From Alkalibacillus almallahensis (GTDB lineage Bacteria > Bacillota > Bacilli > Bacillales > Alkalibacillaceae): DNA of 64,000 bases. Shown here piece after piece: positions 33,163-41,234 of this stretch. The notes under the pieces are model-generated. The model was not told the origin of the DNA. It was given only the letters and a program-made list of their open reading frames with translations, and did no database searches. A program made the position numbers and the translations under genes. Numbering within the stretch: the stretch's first letter is position 1; each line of letters opens with the position of its first letter. Location of the stretch: NCBI RefSeq assembly GCF_011761495.1, contig NZ_JAASRU010000012.1:1-64000 (forward strand), in the 5' to 3' direction.

Positions 33163-34016
33163 ACGTGATCAGGTAATTTGGTAATAGATAAATGATCAAA
33201 GTAATGTTCTAATAAATTGTTGGTAATTGAACCTGGTTCTCCGTTACTGATGATTTGATCATCAATGGAGACAACAGGTTTAATTTCAGCTGATGTTGAT
33301 GAGACAAATACTTCATCAGCATTTTTTAATGCCTCGAGTCCGAAAACGTCGATTCGATAAGGAATGTTCAGTCGTTCAGCTAAATATAACAAATGACGGC
33401 GTGTAATACCGTTTAAAATGTAATGATCAGCTGGGTGTGTGATAAGTTCACCATTCTTAACGATAAATACATTCGTTGAAGAACCTTCTGTCACATGTGA
33501 TTCATCTCGGTAGAAAATGGCTTCACTCGCTCCCGCATCAATTGCTTTTTGCTTCGTCATGACATTCCCAAGTAGGTTCAAACTCTTAATATCGCAGCGG
33601 AGCCAACGGAAATCTTCTGCTGTGATCGTATGAATGCCATGAGTTTGATCATGTGCTGGGCGTTTTAAGTTAAGGGGATAAGCGGTTAGTGTCGGTTGTT
33701 GGTGTTCTGGATATGGGTGATTACGTGGGGCGAAACCACGTGTTACTTGTAAATAAACACCACCATCTTGTACTTGATTCTGTTCCATTAAATCATTTAG
33801 ACGGGCTTTAAGCTTTTCTTCTTGGACGTTATAGTCAATTTCAGCTTCATTCAAGCTATATTTTAAGCGTTCTAGGTGGTCATCTAATAAAAACCATTTC
33901 CCGTCATAATAGCGAATCACTTCATAAACACCGTCTCCAAATTGGTAACCACGGTCTTCAATATCGATTACAGCATCATTTCGGTTAATTAAAGTCTCAT
34001 TCATTAGTACAAGCAT
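33159..34016 (-). CDS. dat: D-amino-acid aminotransferase (D-alanine transaminase)
   Basis: A 285-residue class IV PLP aminotransferase making D-glutamate from D-alanine and 2-oxoglutarate for peptidoglycan. The PLP lysine is Lys144 in RWLRCDIKSLNLLGNV, the sequence block typical of Bacillus D-amino-acid transaminases. The N-terminal part (YQFGDGVYEVIRYYDGKWF, 24-42) and the SEAIFYRDxxVTEGSSTNVF block (phosphate binding) fit too. AAGGAG precedes the ATG at 34016. It is a single gene between unrelated neighbours. Confidence 0.95.
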   Translation of the reverse strand: MLVLMNETLINRNDAVIDIEDRGYQFGDGVYEVIRYYDGKWFLLDDHLERLKYSLNEAEIDYNVQEEKLKARLNDLMEQNQVQDGGVYLQVTRGFAPRNHPYPEHQQPTLTAYPLNLKRPAHDQTHGIHTITAEDFRWLRCDIKSLNLLGNVMTKQKAIDAGASEAIFYRDESHVTEGSSTNVFIVKNGELITHPADHYILNGITRRHLLYLAERLNIPYRIDVFGLEALKNADEVFVSSTSAEIKPVVSIDDQIISNGEPGSITNNLLEHYFDHLSITKLPDHV

Positions 34017-34173
34017 TTGGTCATCTCCTTAAATATCTAAGCTGGTTTATGTATATCCTAGAGTAAAATAAAGGGGATGTAAATATGGCAGACGGCTTAG
34101 ATTTGAAAGAAGAACAGAATTGCGGATAAGAGCGAATTTATTTCTATGACATCATACATGAAAAGTTATTGGA
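34017..34173. other. Intergenic gap between dat and phnE with one possible tiny ORF
   Basis: AAAGGGG followed by ATG at 34094 opens a 14-codon frame (MADGLDLKEEQNCG) ending at 34138. No support beyond the ribosome binding site is visible, so I do not call it a gene. Nothing else is recognised here. Confidence 0.3.
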
Positions 34174-34210
34174 ATAAAAAAACGTCACAAGGAAAACCTT
34201 GTAACGTTTC
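34174..34210 (-). terminator. Terminator of the phn operon
   Basis: AACGTCACAAGG pairs with CCTTGTAACGTT (one mismatch) around AAAA. On the minus strand it ends in a seven-T run. Confidence 0.9.
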
Positions 34211-34217
34211 GTGAAAA

Positions 34218-35015
34218 TTAAACGATGCGTTTTCGAATATACGTACTACCATAATCAATAAGTGTAACGACCACGATAATGACAAGTAAAATCATCCCCA
34301 TATCGCTCCAATTACGGTTACTGTAAGCAAAGAATATCATGGTTCCAATACCACCAGCCCCGACATAACCGAGAATGGTGGAGGCACGGACGTCGATTTC
34401 GAAGCGATAAATAGCATAAGATAAAAATTCTGGAATCACTTGTGGGATAATTCCGTGAAACATAATTTGAATTTTGTTAGCCCCGTTTGCTTGCATGGCT
34501 TCTACGACGTTCATATCAATTGATTCGAGAACTTCGGCGTATAGTTTTCCAAGCATACCTGTAGACCCAATTGCAATCGCTAAAATACCAGCGAATGGGT
34601 TTGGACCAACCACAACCACGAACATAATAGCTAAAATAATCTCTGGAAACGCACGAACAGCACTTAAAACCCATTTGCCTATAGTTGATAAAATACGACT
34701 GTTTGTCATATTAATGGCTGATAAAAAGCCGAGAGGAACAGCTAAAATAGCAGCCGCCAATGATCCAACGTAAGCAATAAAGACTGTTTCTACCATTTTC
34801 TCAATTACTTCACCAGCCCGCGCCCAGTTTGGGGAAAATAATTGAGGTACAACAACGTTATAGTTAGATGCGAATCGGTTGAACGCCTCTTTCCATTCGA
34901 TATCAATAGACATAAATGTCCATATATACATGGCTAATATGACTGTTGCAATTGAAATACGCTTAACTTTTTTCTGAGTGGGTACGTGTTTTTTTGGAGG
35001 TTGTTCATATGTCAT
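34218..35015 (-). CDS. phnE: PhnE-type phosphonate/phosphite ABC permease (second copy)
   Basis: A 265-residue permease with six membrane segments and the binding-protein-dependent transport motif EAMQANGANKIQIMFHGIIPQVIPE that docks on the ATPase. AFPEIILAIMFVVVVGPNPFAGILA and the SADxRASTILGYVGAGGIG-like C-terminal block are typical of PhnE. Its ATG overlaps the stop of the upstream phnE by one base (TAATG), so translation is coupled. Two PhnE subunits in tandem imply a heterodimeric channel. The substrate could be phosphonate, phosphite or hypophosphite. Confidence 0.92.
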   Translation of the reverse strand: MTYEQPPKKHVPTQKKVKRISIATVILAMYIWTFMSIDIEWKEAFNRFASNYNVVVPQLFSPNWARAGEVIEKMVETVFIAYVGSLAAAILAVPLGFLSAINMTNSRILSTIGKWVLSAVRAFPEIILAIMFVVVVGPNPFAGILAIAIGSTGMLGKLYAEVLESIDMNVVEAMQANGANKIQIMFHGIIPQVIPEFLSYAIYRFEIDVRASTILGYVGAGGIGTMIFFAYSNRNWSDMGMILLVIIVVVTLIDYGSTYIRKRIV

Positions 35016-35836
35016 TAGATAATCGCCTCCCTGATCTTCGTGCTAATATATTCGATTATAACGACCACAACAAAAATAACTAAGATAATTGTCATAACAG
35101 CCCCGTAATTATTGAAGCTAAATTGACTCATTAATAGTTGACCTATACCACCTGCGCCAACTAAACCAATTACGACTGAGGCTCGAATATTAATTTCAAA
35201 TACATATAACGCAAAAGATGTAAATTGTGGTGCCACTTGGGGCATAACACCATATGCAATAGACTGTATCGTGTTTGCACCAGAAGCACGCATCGCTTCG
35301 ATCGGTTGCATATCAATGGCTTCAACAGTTTCACTAATTAATTTGGCTAAAATACCAAGTGAGAATATAAACAAAGCTACAATACCACCGATTGGACCTG
35401 TTCCAAAAATACCGACGAAAATAACTGCTAAAACAACGTCAGGTATTGTACGTAAAATATTCATTATTAAACGAGTTGCATTGTAAACGAACCAGTTATG
35501 AGTAATATTATTTGCTGCTAATAAACTTACTGGAATGACAATAATTGTTGAGAATGTTGATGCAATAATCGCCATATGAATGGTTTCAATAAGACGATCG
35601 AATGCTGGTGCCAATACGTCCATATTGATTGGGAATAATTTGTCGATAATTTGTCCCATGTTCGTGAACCCCATAATGAGGTCACCGAAATCTACACCCG
35701 TAGTACGTGAACTGTACCATAAGAAAAACAAAATAATAAAGAAGACGAGAGATAGCTTTGCTTTAGCCCGCCAAGGTGATAAAAGAGGGGCGTAACGGTC
35801 ATCATTTAGACTAGGTTTATTGATGTTGTTCGCCAT
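35015..35836 (-). CDS. phnE: PhnE-type phosphonate/phosphite ABC permease (first copy)
   Basis: A 273-residue permease with six membrane segments. EAMRASGANTIQSIAYGVMPQVAPQ is the EAA loop contacting PhnC. RTIPDVVLAVIFVGIFGTGPIGGI and NIRASVVIGLVGAGGIGQLL are PhnE hallmarks. The start is ATG 35836, inside the end of phnC, with GGAGGTG upstream; the longer frame from 35941 runs into phnC and lacks a site. The overlap of 20 bases with phnC and of one base with the next phnE shows a tightly coupled operon. Confidence 0.92.
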   Translation of the reverse strand: MANNINKPSLNDDRYAPLLSPWRAKAKLSLVFFIILFFLWYSSRTTGVDFGDLIMGFTNMGQIIDKLFPINMDVLAPAFDRLIETIHMAIIASTFSTIIVIPVSLLAANNITHNWFVYNATRLIMNILRTIPDVVLAVIFVGIFGTGPIGGIVALFIFSLGILAKLISETVEAIDMQPIEAMRASGANTIQSIAYGVMPQVAPQFTSFALYVFEINIRASVVIGLVGAGGIGQLLMSQFSFNNYGAVMTIILVIFVVVVIIEYISTKIREAII

Positions 35837-36605
35837 CTTCTGCACCTCCGCGTAAATCATCTTCACGGATTGAACGACCATATATTTCTTCAAATGTTGC
35901 TTCAGACACCTCGGAAACAGGTCCATCAAATACAACTTCACCTGATCTCATGCCAATAATACGATCGGCATACTCCATCGCCATATCAATGAAGTGTAGG
36001 TTTACAATGGTTGTAATATTATCTTCTTTATTAATTCTACGTAAGTATTTCATCACTTGATGTGAAGTGGGTGGGTCTAGAGAAGCGACTGGCTCGTCTG
36101 CTAATATATAATTAGGTTTCTGTGTTAAGACACGCGCTATACTAACCCGTTGTTGCTGACCACCCGATAATTGATCGGCACGACTATAAATTTTTTCATC
36201 GATATTGACGCGTTTAAGACTTTCGTAAGCGAGTGCTTTGTCCTCTTTACTGAAAAAGTTGAACACAGATCGAACCGTCCCGGTATGGCCGAGTCTTCCA
36301 GCTAAGACGTTACGAAAGACGCTATTACGTTTAACTAAGTTATAACTTTGAAAAATCATGCCGACTTTCGTTCGCAAGTCGCGTAAACCTTTACTTTTAT
36401 AGTTTAAAATATTGTCACCACCAACTTTTAACTCACCTGCTGTTGGTGTAACAAGACGATTAATACTTCTTATGAAAGTTGATTTGCCTGCGCCGGATAA
36501 GCCGACAATCACGACAAATTCACCATCCTCAATTGTTACATTGACGTCTTTAAGTCCCTGATGTCCATTAGGATAGACGAGGGATACATCATTGAATTCG
36601 ATCAT
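35817..36605 (-). CDS. phnC: PhnC phosphonate/phosphite ABC transporter ATPase
   Basis: A 262-residue ATPase: Walker A GLSGAGKST (about 35-43), Q-loop MIFQSYNLV, signature LSGGQQQRVSIAR, Walker B YILADEPVASLDP, and the switch region VNLHFIDMA. The Q-loop context KVGMIFQSYNLVKR and the NVLAGRLG block are typical of PhnC. GAGGTGAAAAG precedes the ATG. It follows the binding-protein gene phnD after a 104-base gap that contains a strong hairpin, so the ATPase and permeases may be made in lower amounts than PhnD. Confidence 0.93.
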   Translation of the reverse strand: MIEFNDVSLVYPNGHQGLKDVNVTIEDGEFVVIVGLSGAGKSTFIRSINRLVTPTAGELKVGGDNILNYKSKGLRDLRTKVGMIFQSYNLVKRNSVFRNVLAGRLGHTGTVRSVFNFFSKEDKALAYESLKRVNIDEKIYSRADQLSGGQQQRVSIARVLTQKPNYILADEPVASLDPPTSHQVMKYLRRINKEDNITTIVNLHFIDMAMEYADRIIGMRSGEVVFDGPVSEVSEATFEEIYGRSIREDDLRGGAEDGEQHQ

Positions 36606-36662
36606 GTCTTTTCACCTCATGTCAACCAAAAGTATGTATAAATAGATTGAAATTGTTAAATA

Positions 36663-36700
36663 GTAACGTAAAAGGGAGGTAGACCCTCCCTTTTCGTTAC
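36663..36700 (-). terminator. Hairpin between phnD and phnC (partial terminator or RNA stabiliser)
   Basis: GTAACG...AAAAGGGAGG pairs with CCTCCCTTTT...CGTTAC. The stem is strong but on the minus strand only TTTT is present inside the stem, so read-through is expected. Such hairpins commonly give more binding protein than transporter. Confidence 0.65.
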
Positions 36701-36709
36701 AAGGTATTA

Positions 36710-37606
36710 TTATTCAAGGCTGATACTATCTTGGAAACGTTCGTACGTATCTTCAACAACTTTATAATCTTCGTGCTCAGCTTCGACGATCGCATCCCAT
36801 GTATAGACGTCATTCATGACTTGAAGCATTTCTTCATCTTCATTAAATGATAAGAACGCTTCACGAATGTCACTGACAAGTTCATCATCTAGTTCAGAGA
36901 TGACGGATACTGTATCGTTGGGGATTTCTTCCGTGTAGCCAAGTACGCGTGTTTTGTCTTTAATATCAGGATAGTCTTCTTCTAAATTATCGCGGACATC
37001 ATCAAAAGTTGTTGCGACATCAGCTCCGCCTTGATAAACTTCTAAAGCGGCTGTATCATGCGCACCAACAGCGTTTGCATCGCTAAAGAATTCACTTGTT
37101 AATTCTGCTTGGGATTCTAAGTCGTATTTGTCCATAAGTTGAGAAGCAGGGAATAAGAAGCCTGATGTAGAGGCGGCATCACCATAAACCCATGATTTGC
37201 CTTTTAAATCATCGAGTGATTCAATATCTGAATCTTCTTGTACGAGGTATTGTGCTTTGTAGGTTTCCGATCCGTGTCTTACGGATTTCAAAATAACTTC
37301 AACATCATAATCTTGATGGGCCATCACATAGCCGAATGCTGGGATTAAGCCGATATGTACTTGGCCAGAACCCATCCCTTCAATTACTCCGTTATAACTA
37401 GTCATCGTGCGAGGTTCCACTTCTTTGTCCAAAATGTTACCTAATTCTTCTGCTAGCGGTTCAACTGTGTCGGCAATGGTTTCAGAATCTTGTGATGGAA
37501 CGAAGCCCATAACCAGTGTGTCAGGGTTACCTTCATCTCCGCCACTTCCACATGCCGCTAAAAATGCTACTACTGCTAAAGCCATCAATCCAAGTAACTT
37601 TTTCAA
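36710..37606 (-). CDS. phnD: PhnD-type phosphonate/phosphite-binding lipoprotein
   Basis: A 298-residue exported lipoprotein: signal peptide KKLLGLMALAVVAFLAAC with lipobox LAAC, then a two-lobed binding fold. TLVMGFVPSQDSETIADTVEPLAEELG is the first-strand motif of PhnD/PtxB-like proteins, and MTSYNGVIEGMGSGQVHIG and YGDAASTSGFLFP contain ligand-contact residues of the family. The ligand (alkylphosphonate, phosphite, hypophosphite) cannot be decided. AGGGGGC precedes the ATG. No phosphonate-degrading gene (phn lyase, phnX, ptxD) is present nearby. Confidence 0.92.
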   Translation of the reverse strand: MKKLLGLMALAVVAFLAACGSGGDEGNPDTLVMGFVPSQDSETIADTVEPLAEELGNILDKEVEPRTMTSYNGVIEGMGSGQVHIGLIPAFGYVMAHQDYDVEVILKSVRHGSETYKAQYLVQEDSDIESLDDLKGKSWVYGDAASTSGFLFPASQLMDKYDLESQAELTSEFFSDANAVGAHDTAALEVYQGGADVATTFDDVRDNLEEDYPDIKDKTRVLGYTEEIPNDTVSVISELDDELVSDIREAFLSFNEDEEMLQVMNDVYTWDAIVEAEHEDYKVVEDTYERFQDSISLE

Positions 37607-37646
37607 AATAATGCCCCCTTAATGTATTAATATTGAAATCAACTTA

Positions 37647-37675
37647 ATTATAAATAATTTGTGACATTAGTACAA
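37647..37675 (-). promoter_or_regulatory. Promoter of the phn operon
   Basis: Leftward TTGTAC (37670-37675), a 17-base spacer and TATAAT (37647-37652), about 40 bases before the phnD start. I saw no clear Pho box. Confidence 0.6.
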
Positions 37676-37814
37676 CACAATTTTAAGATTTTGATACAAT
37701 TTTACGAAATCTTTACAAAGAGTATGACATGAGTCGAGAATTGTTAAAGTTTCGGTGGGTAGAGTTGCCCAAATCATGATAATAATGAACCTCATTCTTA
37801 TCAGATTTTATTCC

Positions 37815-37853
37815 ATAAAAAATACCGAAAGCGTGTTAATCACGCTTTCGGTA
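37815..37853 (-). terminator. Terminator of the small DUF3813-like gene
   Basis: TACCGAAAGCGTG and CACGCTTTCGGTA form a perfect 13-bp stem around TTAAT. On the minus strand a T-run follows. Confidence 0.93.
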
Positions 37854-37858
37854 AGGGA

Positions 37859-38059
37859 TTACTGTTGATATTGATTTAATTCTTGTTCGAGTTGTTTTAA
37901 TTCTTGTTCTTCTTCTGGTGAACATTGTTCATAAGCTGATTGAATACATTGTTGAACGGCTTGAATATCTTGGTCACTAGCTTCGAATGATTGATGTTGC
38001 TTTCGTTTGTTTGTTAAGTTTTCCATCGCATGACGAGCTTGGTTCATTAAATTTGCCAT
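37859..38059 (-). CDS. Small Gln/Glu-rich helical protein (DUF3813-like)
   Basis: A 66-residue protein that is nearly all helix and rich in Gln and Glu, with MANLMNQARHAMENLTNKRKQH at the start and a Glu/Gln-rich tail (EEEQELKQLEQEL). The beginning and size resemble small Bacillus proteins annotated DUF3813, often found near yitT and yitU. The function is unknown. Its ATG overlaps the stop of the preceding small gene by one base, and CGAGGAGG in that gene's end is its binding site. The terminator lies immediately after. Confidence 0.6.
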   Translation of the reverse strand: MANLMNQARHAMENLTNKRKQHQSFEASDQDIQAVQQCIQSAYEQCSPEEEQELKQLEQELNQYQQ

Positions 38060-38184
38060 TAAAATCCTCCTCGGTTAAACGTATTTTGTTCTTTACGTTT
38101 TCGATCTTGGTCGGAAAAAGCACGTCGACCTTTTTTCGCCTGTGGATTGACTTTGCGACCCGGATGTGGCTTTTTTTCGCGCAT
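38059..38184 (-). CDS. 41-residue basic protein, unknown function
   Basis: ATG at 38184 with GAGGAGG upstream, coding a strongly basic peptide starting MREKKPHPGRKVNPQAKKGRRAF. One-base overlap with the next gene implies coupled translation. The basic, structure-poor character suggests an RNA- or ribosome-associated or spore-related small protein, but I cannot assign it. Confidence 0.6.
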   Translation of the reverse strand: MREKKPHPGRKVNPQAKKGRRAFSDQDRKRKEQNTFNRGGF

Positions 38185-38365
38185 GGAAGAAACCTCCTCA
38201 GTTAATTGACGGTTGGCCAAGTCGTCGTAGTTGAACACCTGATTAAGTGCTCATTTATAGTGTGGAGGGATAAGGCTTGTTTATGTTGATATAAAGTTGG
38301 AAAATGAGGGAGAGGTGGACAAAATAAAAATTGACCACCCTAAAGTAAGGATAGTCAATTGAGAA

Positions 38366-39199
38366 TTATTTAGATAAGACTGTCTGTGGTAAACCTAAAT
38401 ACATTTCTAAAAAGCGGGCAACACCGTCATCGTGATTGGTATGTGTAATTTCATTAGCCATTGATTTCAGTTCATCAATTCCATTATCCATTGCCACGCC
38501 AATTCCTGCATAATCGATCATTTCAAAATCATTGTCCTCGTCACCGAACGCAATGATTCGTTCTTGAGGAATATCATATTCTTTGGCGATTTTTTGCACA
38601 CCTATGGCTTTATGCAAGTCTGAACGAATAACTTCAATGACATGGAATGGCGCGCCCCATTTGCGATGGTCAACGATTGAAGCGTGACGCTCAGTCAACG
38701 TATTACGAATTGCATCGATACGATCGTCGTATGGATGAATTAGAACTGATGAAGGATCAGAAGCTAAGTTATGTTTCATATTACCAAAAATAGCAGGTGA
38801 TTCCGTACCAGCCTGGAAGAATTTCGTGATGTCATGGTCGTTTTTAAATTCAATATACACTTGATCCAAAATTTCCGCTAAAATATTTTGCACTCCAACG
38901 TCGTAACAAGTATCGACAATATCGTAAGCGACATCTTTAGGTAAAGGCGAATGCAGATGATCCCAATTTGGTTGTTGTGGATGGTGGACAAGTGCACCGT
39001 TCATATTAACAATAGGTGTATCTAAGCCAAGTTGTTGATAAAATTGGCGGCTAACACGATAAGGTCGCCCAGTCGCAATAGCAACAATATGCCCAGCTTT
39101 TCGTGCAGCTTCAATTGTCTTCATTGTTCTACCTGAAATGATTTTATCATTATTTAACAATGTCCCATCTAAATCTATACATATTAGATGTTGTTTCAT
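38366..39199 (-). CDS. Cof-type HAD-superfamily phosphatase (YitU-like)
   Basis: A 277-residue HAD hydrolase of the Cof subgroup. The nucleophile motif I is CIDLDGTLL (the two Asp residues at about 8 and 10), motif II is IATGR, motif III has the lysine in DLHKAIGVQ, and motif IV is AFGDEDNDFEMI. A C2-type cap lies between motifs II and III. Such enzymes dephosphorylate sugar phosphates, FMN-type molecules or PLP; B. subtilis YitU is a flavin-biosynthesis phosphatase. Position after the yit-like genes hints at YitU but the substrate is not proven. It is the last chromosomal gene before the prophage. Confidence 0.85.
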   Translation of the reverse strand: MKQHLICIDLDGTLLNNDKIISGRTMKTIEAARKAGHIVAIATGRPYRVSRQFYQQLGLDTPIVNMNGALVHHPQQPNWDHLHSPLPKDVAYDIVDTCYDVGVQNILAEILDQVYIEFKNDHDITKFFQAGTESPAIFGNMKHNLASDPSSVLIHPYDDRIDAIRNTLTERHASIVDHRKWGAPFHVIEVIRSDLHKAIGVQKIAKEYDIPQERIIAFGDEDNDFEMIDYAGIGVAMDNGIDELKSMANEITHTNHDDGVARFLEMYLGLPQTVLSK

Positions 39200-39347
39200 T
39201 TTCTCACCTCGTTATTCCGCGTTTGCTTCATTTCTAATTCAATTATAATACCACATTTTGCATCGATTGTCACTTCGTCAATAGTCATTGGTATTTGTAT
39301 GAAAACGAATTTTAATTTATTATATTTATAAGATGAAAGAACATACT

Positions 39348-39385
39348 AAAACCCCTTGTAATCAACATTTTCAAGGGGTTTGATT
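39348..39385. terminator. Terminator at the prophage left end
   Basis: AAAACCCCTTG pairs with CAAGGGGTTT across a 13-base loop, with T-rich sequence on both strands. It serves the leftward integrase transcript and may overlap attL. Confidence 0.75.
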
Positions 39386-39400
39386 TGTTTAAAAAGCCAA

Positions 39401-39422
39401 AATATCACGTAAATATCACATA
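39401..39422. other. Tandem 11-bp repeats, candidate integrase arm sites near attL
   Basis: AATATCACGTA is followed at once by AATATCACATA, between the integrase stop codon and the terminator. Tyrosine integrases bind paired arm sites in this position. The crossover core itself cannot be identified without attR. Confidence 0.4.
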
Positions 39423-39426
39423 ATGA

Positions 39427-40629
39427 TTAGGAATTGATTTTTTGCAGCGTTTTTTGATACAACGATTTGACTTTAGCAGACGATTCTTTTTTCATTTTAT
39501 TCGTAACATGCGTGTAGACTTTCAATGTTGTGTCTGGACTATCATGACCAACACGTTCCATAATATTAGGGAGCTCGTCACCTTCTTGCGTTAACATGCT
39601 TATGTGAGTATGTCGGAAAATGTGAGGTGTTGCACGTTTTTGAATTGATGTCATGCCTATAATGCGTCGCATGCGATGCCATAAATGATTAGGCGAAAAT
39701 GGATAACCATTTGTGCGGCAAAAGACAAAGTCATCATCGAGATAATCATCAAATTCCGTTCGGTATTTTAGCTTTTGCTTTTTGTTTTCATTGATCACAT
39801 TGGCCAACATATCCATAAGATCTTGTTCAACTTCTATAACACGTACTGACCCTTTCGTTTTAGGTGGTGTCAGTTCAAATTCACGCATATTATTGTTAGG
39901 GCTAAAAATCGTTTTGGATATATCAATTAAATTCCTTTCAAAATCTAAGTCCGATCGTTTTAAAGCACACATTTCTCCTGGTCGCATACCGGTGAAAGCC
40001 AAAAGAAAAAAGCACTCACGATCTAAAGGGCGACCATGTTTTGAAACAACATCTAGAAATTCGTTTAATTCATGTGATTCCAAATACTTTTGATCAATGT
40101 TGTCACTCTTTATTTCATCAACGGTTTTTTGCTTTTTAGGCAACTCAATATCATCACCAGGATTATCCTTTATCAATCGAGCTTTTCGAGCATACTTAAA
40201 AATCATGTTAGCACATGCATGAATACTTCTTAATGAACTTTCTGCGTATATTTGATGCAATTCATACAAAACCTTTTGATATAAACGAAAGTCGATTTTT
40301 TCGATTTTAGCTTGTCCAAACTTACTATTTAATACATCAATCTCATGTCGACGTAAGCGAATAGAGGTTTCTTTATTACCCGATTGTTGATAAACCGCAA
40401 ACCATTCGCTAGCCACTTCTTGAAAGGTTATGTTCTTAGCTCTTTGAACATCAATGTCATTCATCTTGATTGTATTTAGAGCCTTTTCAATTTTTTGTTT
40501 CACTTCACGCTTCGTCTGGCCACGTCGTCTGATTTGCTGACGTTTGCCAGTAGCTGGGTTCGGTGGCCCTTCCGCATAGCCTTCCCAACGAACATTACCT
40601 GATGGCAACGTCACTTTTTCATATCTCAT
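39427..40629 (-). CDS. int: Phage tyrosine integrase
   Basis: A 400-residue site-specific recombinase. The N-terminal arm-binding region (RYEKVTLPSGNVRWEGYAEG) is followed by a SAM-like core-binding domain (about 65-160) and the catalytic domain with Arg in FTGMRPGEMCALK, His-x-x-Arg in HIFRHTH and the nucleophile Tyr in TTLKVYTH. It integrates and, with an excision factor, excises the prophage. ATG 40629 has GAGGAGGTG upstream; a GTG three codons earlier overlaps that site. It follows the ImmA gene by 13 bases, so both are probably transcribed from the LexA-box promoter at 41169-41197. Confidence 0.95.
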   Translation of the reverse strand: MRYEKVTLPSGNVRWEGYAEGPPNPATGKRQQIRRRGQTKREVKQKIEKALNTIKMNDIDVQRAKNITFQEVASEWFAVYQQSGNKETSIRLRRHEIDVLNSKFGQAKIEKIDFRLYQKVLYELHQIYAESSLRSIHACANMIFKYARKARLIKDNPGDDIELPKKQKTVDEIKSDNIDQKYLESHELNEFLDVVSKHGRPLDRECFFLLAFTGMRPGEMCALKRSDLDFERNLIDISKTIFSPNNNMREFELTPPKTKGSVRVIEVEQDLMDMLANVINENKKQKLKYRTEFDDYLDDDFVFCRTNGYPFSPNHLWHRMRRIIGMTSIQKRATPHIFRHTHISMLTQEGDELPNIMERVGHDSPDTTLKVYTHVTNKMKKESSAKVKSLYQKTLQKINS

Positions 40630-40642
40630 TGTACACACCTCC

Positions 40643-41146
40643 TCATCGGTAGCTTAAACCATTTTCGGCAGTCAAAAGGGTAGACTTTTGGTTACGATAG
40701 ATCTGATTAAGCCGATCATAAACTAATGATTGCCTGATGCAGAAGGTTTCGGCTAATATACCGATAATATACGGGTCGCTAAAATCGAAATGTTGAAGCA
40801 TGTGATACGGTAATGCTGCGTACATCGCAAAAGCTTGAGCGTCTTGTTCTTGTAATTCTCGGAATGCTCTAGGCATTAAGGACTGATGGCCTGCATGTCG
40901 TAAAATGTGGCATAGTTCATGAAAAAATTGTTCGCGCTGAATTGACTTGGGTTCTCTCGAATCGACGATAATCCCACGATATCGAACAATGACATCAAAA
41001 CGAGGGGGCATAGGTTTACGGTTCGTGTGGATATAAAAAATGCGACCGATGCGGTCGATGTCTAAGTCTTGAGGTCTCATGATCTTGTGGCGTAAATAAA
41101 TGTTTGTGACAAAGTCTTCAAGTGCAGTCGTTTGATAATTGATCAT
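40643..41146 (-). CDS. ImmA/IrrE-type metallopeptidase (anti-repressor protease)
   Basis: A 167-residue zinc protease with FFHELCHILRHAG: His76, Glu77 and His80 form the HExxH site. The family includes ICEBs1 ImmA, which cleaves the phage-like repressor to start induction. ATG 41146 with GGGAGAG eight bases upstream is preferred; the frame upstream to 41200 runs through the promoter. The gene has its own promoter whose spacer contains a LexA box, so DNA damage should raise ImmA and integrase together. The probable target is the repressor encoded at 42313-42699. Confidence 0.88.
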   Translation of the reverse strand: MINYQTTALEDFVTNIYLRHKIMRPQDLDIDRIGRIFYIHTNRKPMPPRFDVIVRYRGIIVDSREPKSIQREQFFHELCHILRHAGHQSLMPRAFRELQEQDAQAFAMYAALPYHMLQHFDFSDPYIIGILAETFCIRQSLVYDRLNQIYRNQKSTLLTAENGLSYR

Positions 41147-41168
41147 ATTTTCACTCTCCCTTATCGAC

Positions 41169-41197
41169 ATTATACGAACAAATGTTCTGTTTTTCAA
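41169..41197 (-). promoter_or_regulatory. LexA-box promoter of the immA-int unit
   Basis: Leftward TTGAAA (41192-41197), 17-base spacer, TATAAT (41169-41174). The plus-strand sequence CGAACAAATGTTCT at 41175-41188 matches the Bacillus LexA consensus CGAACRNRYGTTYC at 13 of 14 positions and occupies the spacer. Bound LexA would block RNA polymerase. Confidence 0.85.
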
Positions 41198-41200
41198 CAT

Positions 41201-41228
41201 AAAAAAGACACCTCTTTACAAGGTGTCT
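41201..41228 (-). terminator. Terminator of the lysogeny accessory gene
   Basis: AGACACCT and AGGTGTCT form an 8-bp stem. On the minus strand it is followed by a six-T run, then at once by the immA promoter. Confidence 0.9.
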
Positions 41229-41234
41229 CAAAAT

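Noticed and set aside
34094-34138. 14-codon ORF with good ribosome binding site between dat and phnE
   Set aside because: Too short to support without conservation; no regulatory structure follows it.
37778-37803. Fur-box-like sequence TGATAATAATGAA...TTATCA
   Set aside because: The right half is poor and it lies about 100 bases upstream of the phnD promoter, near no iron gene.
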